A stretch of 64,000 nt of DNA, taken from Cucurbitaria berberidis CBS 394.84. Lineage: Eukaryota; Ascomycota; Dothideomycetes; Pleosporales; Cucurbitariaceae. The notes beneath the pieces were generated by a model, which was not told the origin of the DNA, searched no databases, and saw only the letters and a list, made by a program, of their open reading frames with translations. The translations under genes were made by a program, and so were the position numbers. Within the stretch, counting starts at the first letter, position 1. The number at the start of each line of letters is the position of its first letter. Below, one piece after another: positions 33,700 to 44,094 of the stretch. The stretch spans positions 384,094 through 448,093 of the forward strand of contig NW_024468941.1 in the NCBI RefSeq assembly GCF_010015615.1. Reading direction: 5' to 3'.

Positions 33700-36600
33700 T
33701 CAGTTCTTGAAGGCGGCAAAGCTCTTCCCGAAGTAGTTCTCTACCACGCTATCTTCCTTTTCGTTTAGACTGACATTCCGCAGTCGCTCCTTGATTTCAG
33801 TATAGCTCTTTCCAGCAACAATAGACTCCAACGCCTCCTCCAGCAGGTTCCAGATTCGCTGGATCTCCGTATCGGAAATGAGCGTGTTATCGTACTCCAG
33901 CCTCAGAAGCACAGTGTCCTCGGAAACGGCGCAGAACTCGACGAGCAGAGTGAACTTGGAGCCCTTGGTATAAGTGACCAGAGGATCTATACCTTCAATA
34001 GGCAGCTTGGGTGCCGTGCGATCGTCGTGGAAGGTCACCATTACGTCTGTGAGGGAGTGGTTGGGGAAGCTGGGCTCGGCTTTTCCGACGGCTGAAAGGA
34101 TCTGGTTCCATGGGATTGCGTTGGCGATTGCGGATTGACTGGCAGACTGGACGGTGGACATGAATGACCCCTTCTCGTTGCTGTGCTGGATGCGGATCGG
34201 GATGGGCTCGAGGAAGAGGCCGACCGTCTCAACATCGTCGGCGCCGCGGTTGAAGTACGGACCACCCAGGACCATGTCGGTGTTGTCGCTATCAGTTTGC
34301 AAGGCCAGTGCGACGGCACCAAGTGCCATCTGGTGCAGTGTCACTTTGTTCTGCATCGAGTACTGGAGAAGACGCTTTGCCATCGGCTTGGGAAGTTGGG
34401 TCAGACGCGTGACACCGTCGTATGCGCTGCGCTTGGGAAGCTGTGAGACGAGGTGCTGACTGGCTTCGCTACCATGGAGGTACTCCTGCCACCACTTCTT
34501 CTGTGTATCAGTGGCTTCACTGGCCCATTGAACGGTATCCGCATACTTTCTCTGCACTCGAGGAAGAGCCTCTTCGTTGTACAACTGCATGACCTCCTTG
34601 AGCACCACTTGCAGGGTCGTCAAGTCAGCGATGATGTGGCTCATGGATGCGAGCATAGTCGACTCGGTAATGAAGACGCGGATCGGGTTCTGGCGGTCAA
34701 GATGGAACGGCCTGTTAACCTCTCGCCAGAGATCGAAGCTGTCCTCATCAAGTCTTACTACCTGTGGGCAATACCTAGAGAGCTGCCGAGAAACGCCATG
34801 AGGGTGCTTTTCGCTAGGATGATACCGACTGCGGAAGATTGGATACCGAGCCAGGACCGCATTCCAGGAGGCTGCAAGATGGTCGACATCAATCTTCTCT
34901 TCGTCGATGGCGGCAGCAAAGGTGACATTGAAGGCCGAGGTACCGCGCTGGATCTCGTACTTCTTGACCCACTCCGCTTCAATGGGAGCGACGTTATTCA
35001 GTCCAAGTGGAATCAGGCCTGAGTTAGCTTCCGACTTAGCGCTGCCCTTGATCTCGTCGACGATCTTGGCCATGTCTGAGAGAGTGCTCGCGCCGATGAT
35101 CTTAGCCATGGGGATGTTTTGCTTATACACACTTGACAACTTGCTTGCGAGACGCAGTTGTAGTACGGAGTGGCCACCGAGTTCAGCGAAGTTCGAATCC
35201 CCACTGATCTTGTCCGTCTCTGGAAGAGCGAGGAGATCCCTCCAGACCTGCGCAATTTGGCTCTCAGTGACCGAAAGCTTGGTAGCTGCAGCCACCGGGG
35301 CAGCAGTAGTGCACACTTCGGCAATCTTCTTGTAGTCGATCTTGCCAGCTGGCGTAAAGGGGAACTTCTCGACTGCGCGGATAATTCGCGGTACTGGATG
35401 CGTTAGCTTACAATTCTCTCTGTGGAAAAACACACGTACCAGCATGAATCGGGACCGTCTTCATTACCCTCGCCCTGACATCAGACATATCGAGGGTTTC
35501 GGGCTGGATCATGGCGACAAGGTAGTCGTCTTTCTGGCAAATAGCGACCGCAGTGCACTCGGGAATGCCCTGTGCAACACGCATCTCGATATCGTTCAAG
35601 TCGGTTCGGTAGCCACGGAGCTTAATCTGGCGATCATTCCTTCCAAGGCACTCGACTTCTCCGTTGTGGTTGAAGAAACCACGGTCACCCGTGCGATACA
35701 TCATCTCACCAGGGCGCTTCTCGATGGTGTCAGGTAAGAACTTTTCAGCAGTCAGTTCAGGACGGCCAACATATCCACGGGCAACCTGTACGCCAGCACA
35801 GTAGATCTCGCCGACCACGCCAGGTGGAACGAGCTGCTGATTCCTGTCGAGGATGTAGATACGTGTGGTCGGGTTTGGCGCACCGATGGTGACCTTACGT
35901 CCTGGGCTGAGCTTTTGGATCGTTGCACCGCAAGTCGCTTCGGTTGGACCGTACATATTTTGGAGATTTACATGCCTAGACCATAGGTCATTGACGTACT
36001 GTGGTACTGGCTCGCCGACAACGTAGAGAGTTCTTAGGTTTGGGAAGTCACGTGGCTCCAGAATTTTCGCAACAGAAGGAGTCAGGAGTGCGGCATTTGA
36101 CTTCTTGATGTGTGCAAAGGGGTCAATTCCATCGGTCAGGACGAGTGTTGCACCGTAGGATAGCGCGGAGAAGATCTCGTGGATGCTTCCGTCGAATGCG
36201 GGAGACATGACTTGCGCGATACGCACCCCAGGAGCGGCGAAGAATCGCACCTCTGGATCTTTTTGAAACGCGACGAGTCCGGCATGATGGCACATGCAGC
36301 CTTTGGGCTTTCCAGTGGAGCCTGATGTAAAACACAGGTACGCGTTGTCGTTGATGCGGGGAGTCGTTCGATGAGGTAAACCCTGGTATTCAGTAGGCAG
36401 CTGTTTGAGCACGAGTTCTTCAACCGAAAGGACCAAGTTGCAGGAGTCGGGTTTGATATACTTCTGAGAATCTGCTGGAGTCAAAAACAAGGTCGCGCCA
36501 GATGTTTGAAAATTCATGTCGCGAATGTGGGCTGGCAGTGCTGCATCCTGCGCCGAGTAGACTCCACCAGCCTTAAAGATACCGTAGATGGCGACGATCC

Positions 36601-38674
36601 AGTTGATCGAGCGGTCGGCATGGACACAAACGACCTCGCCGGGCTGAATATAACCTTCCAGCTTCTTCGCAAGAGCGCTCGCAAGTCTATCCAATTCGGC
36701 GTAGGTCAAAGAGATGCCAGCCTTCTCAATCGCAGCTCCAGTCGGGTTCTCCCTTGCAGCCTTCTCGAAAAGGGTGACGAGGTCATCCTTGATGGAGATA
36801 AGAGAAGTGTCGTCAGTGAGGCAGTTTCCATATTCCTTGAGTGTCTCCTTGCAATCGCGGGTCAAGAGCTGGGACATGCGGTTGTTCATTGGCTTGTCAG
36901 ACTTGAGCAGAAGCAACATGGCTCTCCGAAAGTGTGCAGCAAGGATCTTCATATCAGCCTCCAAGAAGCGAGAAGGCTTGTAGCAAAGTCGCAGGGTGCC
37001 TTTGGCGCTCATGTAAACTGACAACGGCATGTCAGGTATGATATTGAAACGAGAAGTACCGATCGGACGGCGAGATTGATGGTCGTTCAACGCGAAATCC
37101 ATTTCCATGGCAAGAGCGGAGGCGAAACTCCTGGTGAAGCCATCTTCGGGTGCCGAGCACTGCATATCCTGAAGAGCAACCGAGTGCGCAAAGACGGATC
37201 GTAAGAAGCCAGCCACGGACTGGTTCGGATCGATCGTGATATGGAAGGGCAGCGTATTGACAAGCGGACCGATTGTGTCATGTGCACCTTTCACAGGAAG
37301 ATTGCGGCCTGCAAGTACAGTTCCAAAGACGACAGATGCAGAGTCGGTGTACATGGAGAGCGTCATCGCCCACGCAGCTTGATACCAGGCCATAAGTGAG
37401 ACACCGGCCTCGCGCGATGCCTTGGCTATCTTCGCAAGCGGGATGTTGAAGGACACCTCCTCGATGGCAGCGGTGGAGTCAGGAACACTAGGCTCACTGA
37501 GGGCGAGCTCACCAACTGGCTGAGGATGCTTGTCCATCTGCTCCTTCCAGAAAGTCCGGTTGTTTTCACGAGTAGCCTGCTGAAGAGCCTTGATCTGGTG
37601 GGCCACAGCGGAGAAAGGTGTGCCGGATGTGATAGGCTCACCCCCGAGTACCTTTCGCATCTTTTCGTACATCAACTGGCCTGACATGCCATCTATGAAG
37701 GCATGATGCACTCTCCACACGATCGTGCTGGTGTCTGACTCTGGGTACGTAACACAATCAAAAGAGCACTCGATATTTTCGGGAGCTTTGTGGCTCTCCA
37801 TCTCGTGCTTAAAGTGTTTATCAGATGCGCAGATGATGTCGTTCCAGTGGAAAGAGCTAGTCTTGGATGGTCGACGACCACTATCAGTAGCCTCGATATC
37901 GAAGCTTTGGCGGAAAATGGACTCGCCTTCGATGACGGTCTTCCATGCCGCTTTCACAGCGGGGATGTCGGTGTTGTTATACGTCTCGATAAAGTTGATG
38001 ATGTTGGTGCCAGGGCTTTTCTTGTAGCTGTGGATGAAGGAGAGTTGCATGTCAGTCAAGGTGAATGTGTTGTCCGAATCCGGAAGCATCGTCGACTGAT
38101 CGACAGATAGACGGCTAATGGCAGAAGGATGTAAGAACTGCTCGACTGACGGGCGGCGGACTTGAACGTCCACTGAAGGACGACGGGCATAGATATCGAC
38201 AGAAAGACGGCGAATTGTAGTTGGCGATATTGGTACAAGAGAAGGGCGGCGGCGGGAGGTTGGCGACCCCGGTACCAGTGAGTGGGAAAATGCATCGAAC
38301 TTGGAGAACTGGACCGACCTTCTGCGCATGGCAGGGGACATTGGAGAGTTGGGCGTAAACGGTTCGAAAGAGGTGGCAGAGTTCAAAAGCTTATCGATGG
38401 ACTCGCTCAGAAGTATATTGCTCAAGGAAAGATCAATGCCAGCGGATTTGCAAGCATTGGACAACTTGACAGCAAGAAGTGAATGGCCGCCAAGACCGAT
38501 GAAGCTGTTGTTCTTGTCGAGATAGGCTGGAGAGAGCTCAAGAAGTTGAGCCAAATTGGTCATGACCACCTCCTCGATGAGACGTGCAGATGGTTTGGCA
38601 TCTCCCAACACAAGGATGGAAGGGCGTGATGCACGCCGGCGACGAACGACCACTGGGGACTCGTTGCGACGCAT
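33700..38674 (-). CDS. Non-ribosomal peptide synthetase, T-C-A-T-CT
   Basis: Two exons, 38674-35440 and 35393-33700, give 1642 aa; the intron (GTACGT...CATCCAG) joins VPIHA to VPRIIRAVEKFPFTPAGKIDY. Domains: T1 (~30-100, LGGHSLLAVKL), an Arg/Ser-rich linker (~105-195), C1 (~205-610, RVHHAFIDG intact), A (~630-1105, with CFTSGSTGKPKG, NMYGPTEA, YRTGDRG, GKIDYKK), T2 (~1160, LGGHSVLQL) and a terminal C (motif SHIIADLTT, the SHxxxDxxS/T form of fungal cyclising CT domains). The A pocket read by eye against GrsA is D-G-H-L-Y-V-M-C-G-K; Asp at 235 points to an alpha-amino acid. There is no N-terminal A domain, so T1 must be loaded in trans. It shares a divergent promoter with the TetX-like monooxygenase. 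Confidence 0.93.
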
Positions 38675-39573
38675 GATTGCTGGAATTGGATTGACGATGA
38701 AGTCGAAAAGTCTTGAAGTCTAATGGGGACAGAAAACTCCACTGGGAATGATCGGGAAGTAAACGATTGATAAAAGAGACGGAAACCGAAGAGGCTGTGA
38801 CAATTAGGAAGTGACTGCCTTGTTTGCATCATCCAGTATACTTCAACATCTCTTATATCAGTTTCTTCGACGTTGCTTTACTGCGGCCATACTACGTCTG
38901 CTCCGAATGAGCTGGTTGTAACGCTGTTGCTGCCATCCGGAGGTACTCAGGTTCGTGTTGACGGACATGGCGAAGAGTGCTCAGTCTTTCGTGAGCTCAC
39001 AGCCGGACGTTGACAGCTCGTACCAAACGCCTGTGAGACCCGCCGGTCCGAAACTTCCAGCTTCTGCGAAAGTATCCAATTTGGGTGCATTGCGGCTCTA
39101 ATGCAATGGTGCACGGTCGCTGCACGTGCATTTTGTTCGGTCCGCTTACATACAGCGTGTTGGCCTGAGACTCCAGCTAGAGAGTTAAGACGCCTAACCA
39201 ACCATTGCTTCGTTGCAACCCGGATCCGGCTTTTTTTGCTCGAAGTTGCTGCAGGGTGTTTCTTAGCGGAGTCCGTTTAGCACACCGCTAACCTTTTCGG
39301 AGCCGAGCTACTAGGATACGATCACGTTAGTATCAACCTCTTTTAGCATTCAGCTGTCTGACTATAACAGTGCAGGCCCTGAAAGCATAATCTAACTCAG
39401 ATCCACACCGAGTTTCACTGCAACACTACCATTTCAAGCCCGACATACTCCCCGCACCTCTCTATATCTTCGACCAGCAACCCAGATCTAGATTGCATCG
39501 ACTCCAATTCGAATATTCAATCCTCCGAAATCTTCCTGCATATTTGAACACTCCTATACTTTCCCAAATCACA
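38675..39573. promoter_or_regulatory. Divergent promoter, NRPS / monooxygenase 1
   Basis: 900 bp between head-to-head cluster genes. It contains CGGATCCG at 39221 and near-matches CGGAGTCCG (~39268) and CGGAGCCG (39298). No coding frame is supported. Confidence 0.7.
39221..39228. promoter_or_regulatory. CGGATCCG site 1
   Basis: Inverted CGG pair with a 2-bp spacer, 547 bp upstream of the NRPS start and 346 bp upstream of the monooxygenase start. It is a candidate binding site for the cluster's Zn2Cys6 regulator. Confidence 0.65.
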
Positions 39574-40907
39574 ATGTCTTCTCTCAAGATCGCTATCATT
39601 GGAGCCGGGCCTGCTGGTCTTGCTTTGGCCCGCCTTTTACAAATCAACAACATCACATGTACGATTTACGACCTCGAAACGGATCGCAACGCCCGTACTC
39701 AAGGTGGTTGTCTTGATATGCACGAGGGTGCGGCGCAGCAATGCATTCGAGAATGCGGTCTATACGAGCAATTCCTAGCCGTTGCGCGAACTGAAGGCGA
39801 GGTCCTAAAGATCTACGAGCCTAATGGCACACTTATCATGGATGAAGGCTCCGACCTGGGCGAGCGCCGTCCTGACTCGTTCAAGGGCCGCCCAGAGGTC
39901 GACCGCAAGCAACTCCGTAGCATGCTCATTGACTCGCTCTACCCTGGATCCCTCCAGTGGGGCCATAAGCTCAAGGCTGTCAAGACCGATCCTACTGGCC
40001 GCACCGCCAAGTACGACTTGCAATTCGAGAACAAGCTTGAGACTGGATTTGACCTCGTTGTTGGCGCTGACGGCGCGTGGTCCAAGGTTCGACACCTCAT
40101 CTCTGATGTTAGGCCCCAATTCGCTGGTATTACTGGAGTGGACGCAAAGCTCAGCAACATCGACACTGTCGACCCTGCTCTTTCCAAACGTGTTGGAAAT
40201 GGTATGTGCTTGACTCTCGGCTGCAACACCACTGTGCTTTCCCAGCGCAACGGCGACGGATCTGTCAAGTCATATGGCTTCTTTCGCGGCACTGAGGACT
40301 GGCACAAGACCTGCGGCATTGACTGGTCGAATGTCGCCGAGGCCAAGAAGGAGTTTGTGTGCAAGTATTATGATGGATTCAACGACGACGCAAAGAATCT
40401 GATGCTGTTGGCTGATGATGATGATTTCGTTCCGAGACCCATGTGGATGCTCCCAGTTGGACATAGATGGGCACACCGCCAGGGGTATGTCTCAGTCCAC
40501 TCCTCTTGATTGAGAATCCTGCTGACATCACTCTTAGATTGACTTTGATCGGAGACGCAGCTCACTTGATGACTCCTTTCGCCGGCGTTGGCGTCAACGT
40601 TGCCATGGAAGATGCTCTTAGCCTTGCGACTCAGATCAAGCAATGGAAACAGAATATCTGTGACAAATCTGATCTTAGCGCCTTGTCATCCTCGCTCATT
40701 GAGCCTGTCCGCGCATACGAGGAGGAGATGTTCGCGCGCGCTGAGGCTTACGCCAAGGAGACGATGATGTACTATGATCTGTTCTTCCACGAGCGCGGTG
40801 GTATTGCCATGTGCGAGCAGTTTGCAAAGGCAAAAGCGGAGGAGAAGGCGAAGGCTGCTGTGTCTGTAGAGGTTACAGAGCTATCGCCAGCTGCTGTCGA
40901 GGCATGA
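39574..40907 (+). CDS. TetX-like FAD-dependent monooxygenase
   Basis: Exons 39574-40484 and 40538-40907 give 426 aa; the intron GTATGT...CTCTTAG joins HRQG to LTLIGDAAH. The start at 39574 (MSSLKIAIIGAGPAGLALARLL) puts the FAD-binding GxGxxG at the N-terminus; an upstream in-frame ATG at 39493 would add a non-conserved leader. QGGCLDMHEGAAQQ (~45-60) and RPEVDRKQLR (~110) match the TetX branch of class A flavoprotein hydroxylases. VVGADGAWSKVR is the DG motif and LIGDAAHLMTPFAGVGVNVAMEDA the GD motif. It would hydroxylate or epoxidise a cluster intermediate with NAD(P)H and O2. It is divergent from the NRPS with a shared CGGATCCG site. All key motifs are intact. Confidence 0.92.
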
Positions 40908-42422
40908 GTCGACATGCACTTGAAATTCCACTGTACATCTTTAGACATTTGGGCGACTTCTGGGGTTTTAGACAGCATTTCGTAGCGACTTACCTTGCAT
41001 ATCCTTGAATAAAAATATTTCGCATTCATTATCAAGCCTCAATTGTGCGTTACGGGTAAGCGTGCATGCAGATTGCGAAAGTTCCCGTTCATCCCTGCAC
41101 TTTCGGTTCAGGTGATTCTCATTCGTGCGGGAGGTTCTCCACCGTCACACAAGCCCATCATCGGGGATCTACAACGGGCATTTTGACGATCCTATTCCAC
41201 CGACCACATCCGCAGCCGCACCCAATCCTCCATAGGGCCGCCCAGGTGGCCTCACGGAGGTTCCATCGAGCTCGACGTCTCTTTCGGGAATGTCTGCAGA
41301 GAAGAAGAAAAACCATTGTGGGCCTGCTGATCAATCAAGCTTTCCTAATAACGGGATAAACACAACCCTTCATAAGCTGCGCAAGCGATGCAATGGACTC
41401 GAAAGAGCGGTAAAGTCGGAGCATTTTCATCCCGCAGTTGCACAAGGTCGCACCAAATCAGATCTCTCGTGAGAAGTCATCTACGTCTCGGCGTTTGTTG
41501 AGGAGCGTAGGAGATCGGATCCGATGAGCACATCCTAAGGGAAATTTGTTATTGTCGAGAAGCCATCACTTCCGGGGTTATATCAAAGAACTGCTTATTC
41601 TGGCTACACTGAGGGCCATGAATCATCCTGCAAACAGTCTCGCTTGAGGAAGAACCTATCCCAGACTTGGTAAGTGTAGGTATATCGTTGGGAGGTGCAC
41701 ATCATCTGCACAACGGATGTACATCAGCAACCTTGCTTGGCCTCTAGCTAGGCTGCATGCTATGAAGATGTAACCTCAGAGCGCGACAACGAGTTGACAT
41801 GAATCTCCGAGACTGGCATTTGAATTCATGTCAATCTCTATTTTTGCTCATGCCATACTCCGCCTACTATGGGCTTTTTCACATCCTCACACTAAAAGCG
41901 TCTTGAGGTGACATGAGGTGTAGGGAAGACTGCCTCTCGCATGGAACATCCCAGAAGTATGGCAAAGCTACTCGTCAGTCACATTCAGGCCTTGGATTCT
42001 GTGTACGGCGCTCCTAGACGCTTTGTGACGACTGTTAAACTGTGAGCAGCCTCATACTGTTTCGTTGTAACATAGTTCTATAGTTGCTATCAAGATTGGA
42101 ATTGAAGTACAATCACAACTCTTCCCGGAAACGCTGCTTCTAAAGATTTCCAGGAGCGTCAGGTGAGCTTTCAACTTCCACTTCTTAGTTGATGTCACTT
42201 AATTTTGCGCAGTGAGGTTTTGAGGAGCAAATGTATTAGACCTCCCATCCCTAACCGTTACTAAGGAACCACCACAGTTTAGTATTTACATTTTAAAAAA
42301 GAAAAAGAAACAGTCTATAAGAGTGAAACAAGAATTGAAGGCCACTAGCGCAGATAATGCAAAACACTAGACAGAAAGGAGAAATGCCACTCTTACACCA
42401 ACTAGAGGGACATGAGAGCTTC
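40908..42422. other. 1.5-kb gap inside the cluster
   Basis: Both flanking genes end here (convergent), yet the gap is long and contains a CGGATCCG site at 41516. I find no supported reading frame. The gap may hold a lost gene or a non-coding transcript. Confidence 0.5.
41516..41523. promoter_or_regulatory. CGGATCCG site 2 (orphan)
   Basis: Context is agatCGGATCCGatga. It lies between convergent genes, downstream of both, so it has no obvious promoter to serve. Confidence 0.45.
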
Positions 42423-43150
42423 TTAGAAGGTGATAGGGCCGATCATGGTGGCATCCTGCGGCATCTTACCCTGAGCCTTGAGGATGGAGGTCAGATTCTT
42501 CATCCCGCTCTCGTGGAAACCACCGAGGTCTGTAGATGATTAGCTGAAGTTCAAATTATTTCATTGCAAGGCTTTTAAAACTCACCATAGGAGTCCATGA
42601 AGCAGACATGGATATCCCAAAGCATGTAAGTCATGCCGTTGATCTCGCGCACGTCGACAATGTCCCAGGAGCCAGCAAGGAGTCCCCAGTCTCCGCGACG
42701 CTGTTTCTCGTACCAGAAAGGCGCATCGCCCATCTGGAACTTCATCCAGTATCCGCCATTGGGGTAGAATTTGAGCTCAGTGAGCTCCTCCACAATAAGT
42801 TCGACGTTCTTGCCTCCGGGGAGCTCGGCGCGCAGGTGGCGCTTAGCACCAACAACAGTACCATTGCCCTCAGTGCTCTCAGGAGAAGTTCCGAACCAGG
42901 CAGTGTCGAGGAAGTTGGACGTTAGGCGAGTGATCTCGGAGGAGGCGACAGGCCAGAAAGCGTAACTGCTGGAGGTCTGGTAGAAGGAGTTGGGTGGGCA
43001 GCGGCAGGTCACTGTATCAGGACCGCAGAGGGGAAGGCTAGCTTGGGGCTTGTTGGAGTTGCGATCTGCAGTGCGCTTCTCAATTTTGTTGAAAGGGAAA
43101 GCGAGAGTGGAAGTGGCGAGAGCCGAGAGAGCAAGGGTAGTGAAAAGCAT
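42423..43150 (-). CDS. Secreted SRPBCC/Bet v 1-like protein
   Basis: Exons 43150-42586 and 42529-42423 give 223 aa; the intron GTGAGT...CATCTACAG joins CFMDSY to DLGGFHESGM. A signal peptide (MLFTTLALSALATSTLA) is followed by a short pro-segment ending in the Kex2-like dibasic IEKR. The mature part has four or five cysteines. An alternating beta pattern (VGAKRHLRAELPGGK, VELIVEELTELKFYP, YWMKFQMGDAPFW) and a closing helix (MKNLTSILKAQGK) resemble SRPBCC / polyketide-cyclase-like / Bet v 1 folds; this assignment is inferred from pattern, not from a firm motif. It shares a divergent promoter with the MFS exporter, containing an 18-bp palindrome around CGGATCCG. It may bind, cyclise or carry the cluster product outside the cell. 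Confidence 0.72.
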
Positions 43151-44094
43151 CTTGTAAGCTTAGATGATTGATTTGAAAAGAAGGCGGATGCTTTATCAGA
43201 CTCAAAGTGAGAGTGTTGGAAGAGAAGCTGCTGTATGAAGCTGTGAAGAGGAAGTTGCTGTGCTGTTTGATGATGCTTCAATGATTTCCCTTCTTCCTTT
43301 AATACTTGCTGGATAGCAAGGATTCTAGTCCTTGTGAACGGCATTTGAGAAAAATCAATAGTGACTCCAAGATCTCCAAGTGCCCGAAGAAGGGTGCTCC
43401 GAGCCTGGAGCTGAAGATCGATGCTCCGGTAAGCCAACATCCTAATTAACAGTGAAGCTAGTTTGTACATCCCGGGATGCAGTCACTGACTGCGCTAAAA
43501 CGCATCAAGCTTCTAGAAGGATACCAAAAGGGGACGAGGAAGCTCCACAGCCTTGTCCAGGCTCGCGTATCTTCATCAAGCCCGTACGAGCCCTAGCTAA
43601 AGAACCCAAATTTGGTAAGCTTACTCAAGTCCGTCATACTCGGAGTTACCGTAAATGCGCCAAGCTGTCACTGCATCTACCATATGACGATCCTTGTGCA
43701 GAGCCGCATACGTGAGACGGCCGCATCCTGGGTAGGTTTTGTCACGTGTACGATCGGATCCGATCGTATTGGAGAAGCGGAGGTACGTCCGGTCAATCGG
43801 ATTAGGTACAAACTTCAATCCGTACCTAAGAGGCGGAGTTCCATGAGGCTGAAACACGGCGGCGGCGATGGAGAGCTAGAATGGAGGATGTGAGCAAGTG
43901 ATGACTGCTTTGAATAGAACAAAAGAACCCGTACGAAGAAAAGTAGTACTGTTCGATTATGCGACACATTTCGCTCGTATCGTTGATATACCTTCATCAA
44001 GCCAAGTTTGAGCGAGTCGATCTGTCTGCTATTGTGCTCCGTGTACCTTTCGTTATCTTCCCTCGCCTCTACTCTGGGCGTTCCCTCATTTGCC
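43151..44094. promoter_or_regulatory. Divergent promoter, secreted protein / MFS exporter
   Basis: Contains the long palindrome at 43750-43767 and a CACGTG at 43743. Several short open frames overlap on both strands and none is supported. Confidence 0.65.
43750..43767. promoter_or_regulatory. CGGATCCG site 3 in an 18-bp perfect palindrome
   Basis: ACGATCGGATCCGATCGT equals its own reverse complement. The core lies 333 bp upstream of the MFS start and about 600 bp upstream of the secreted-protein start. Confidence 0.7.
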
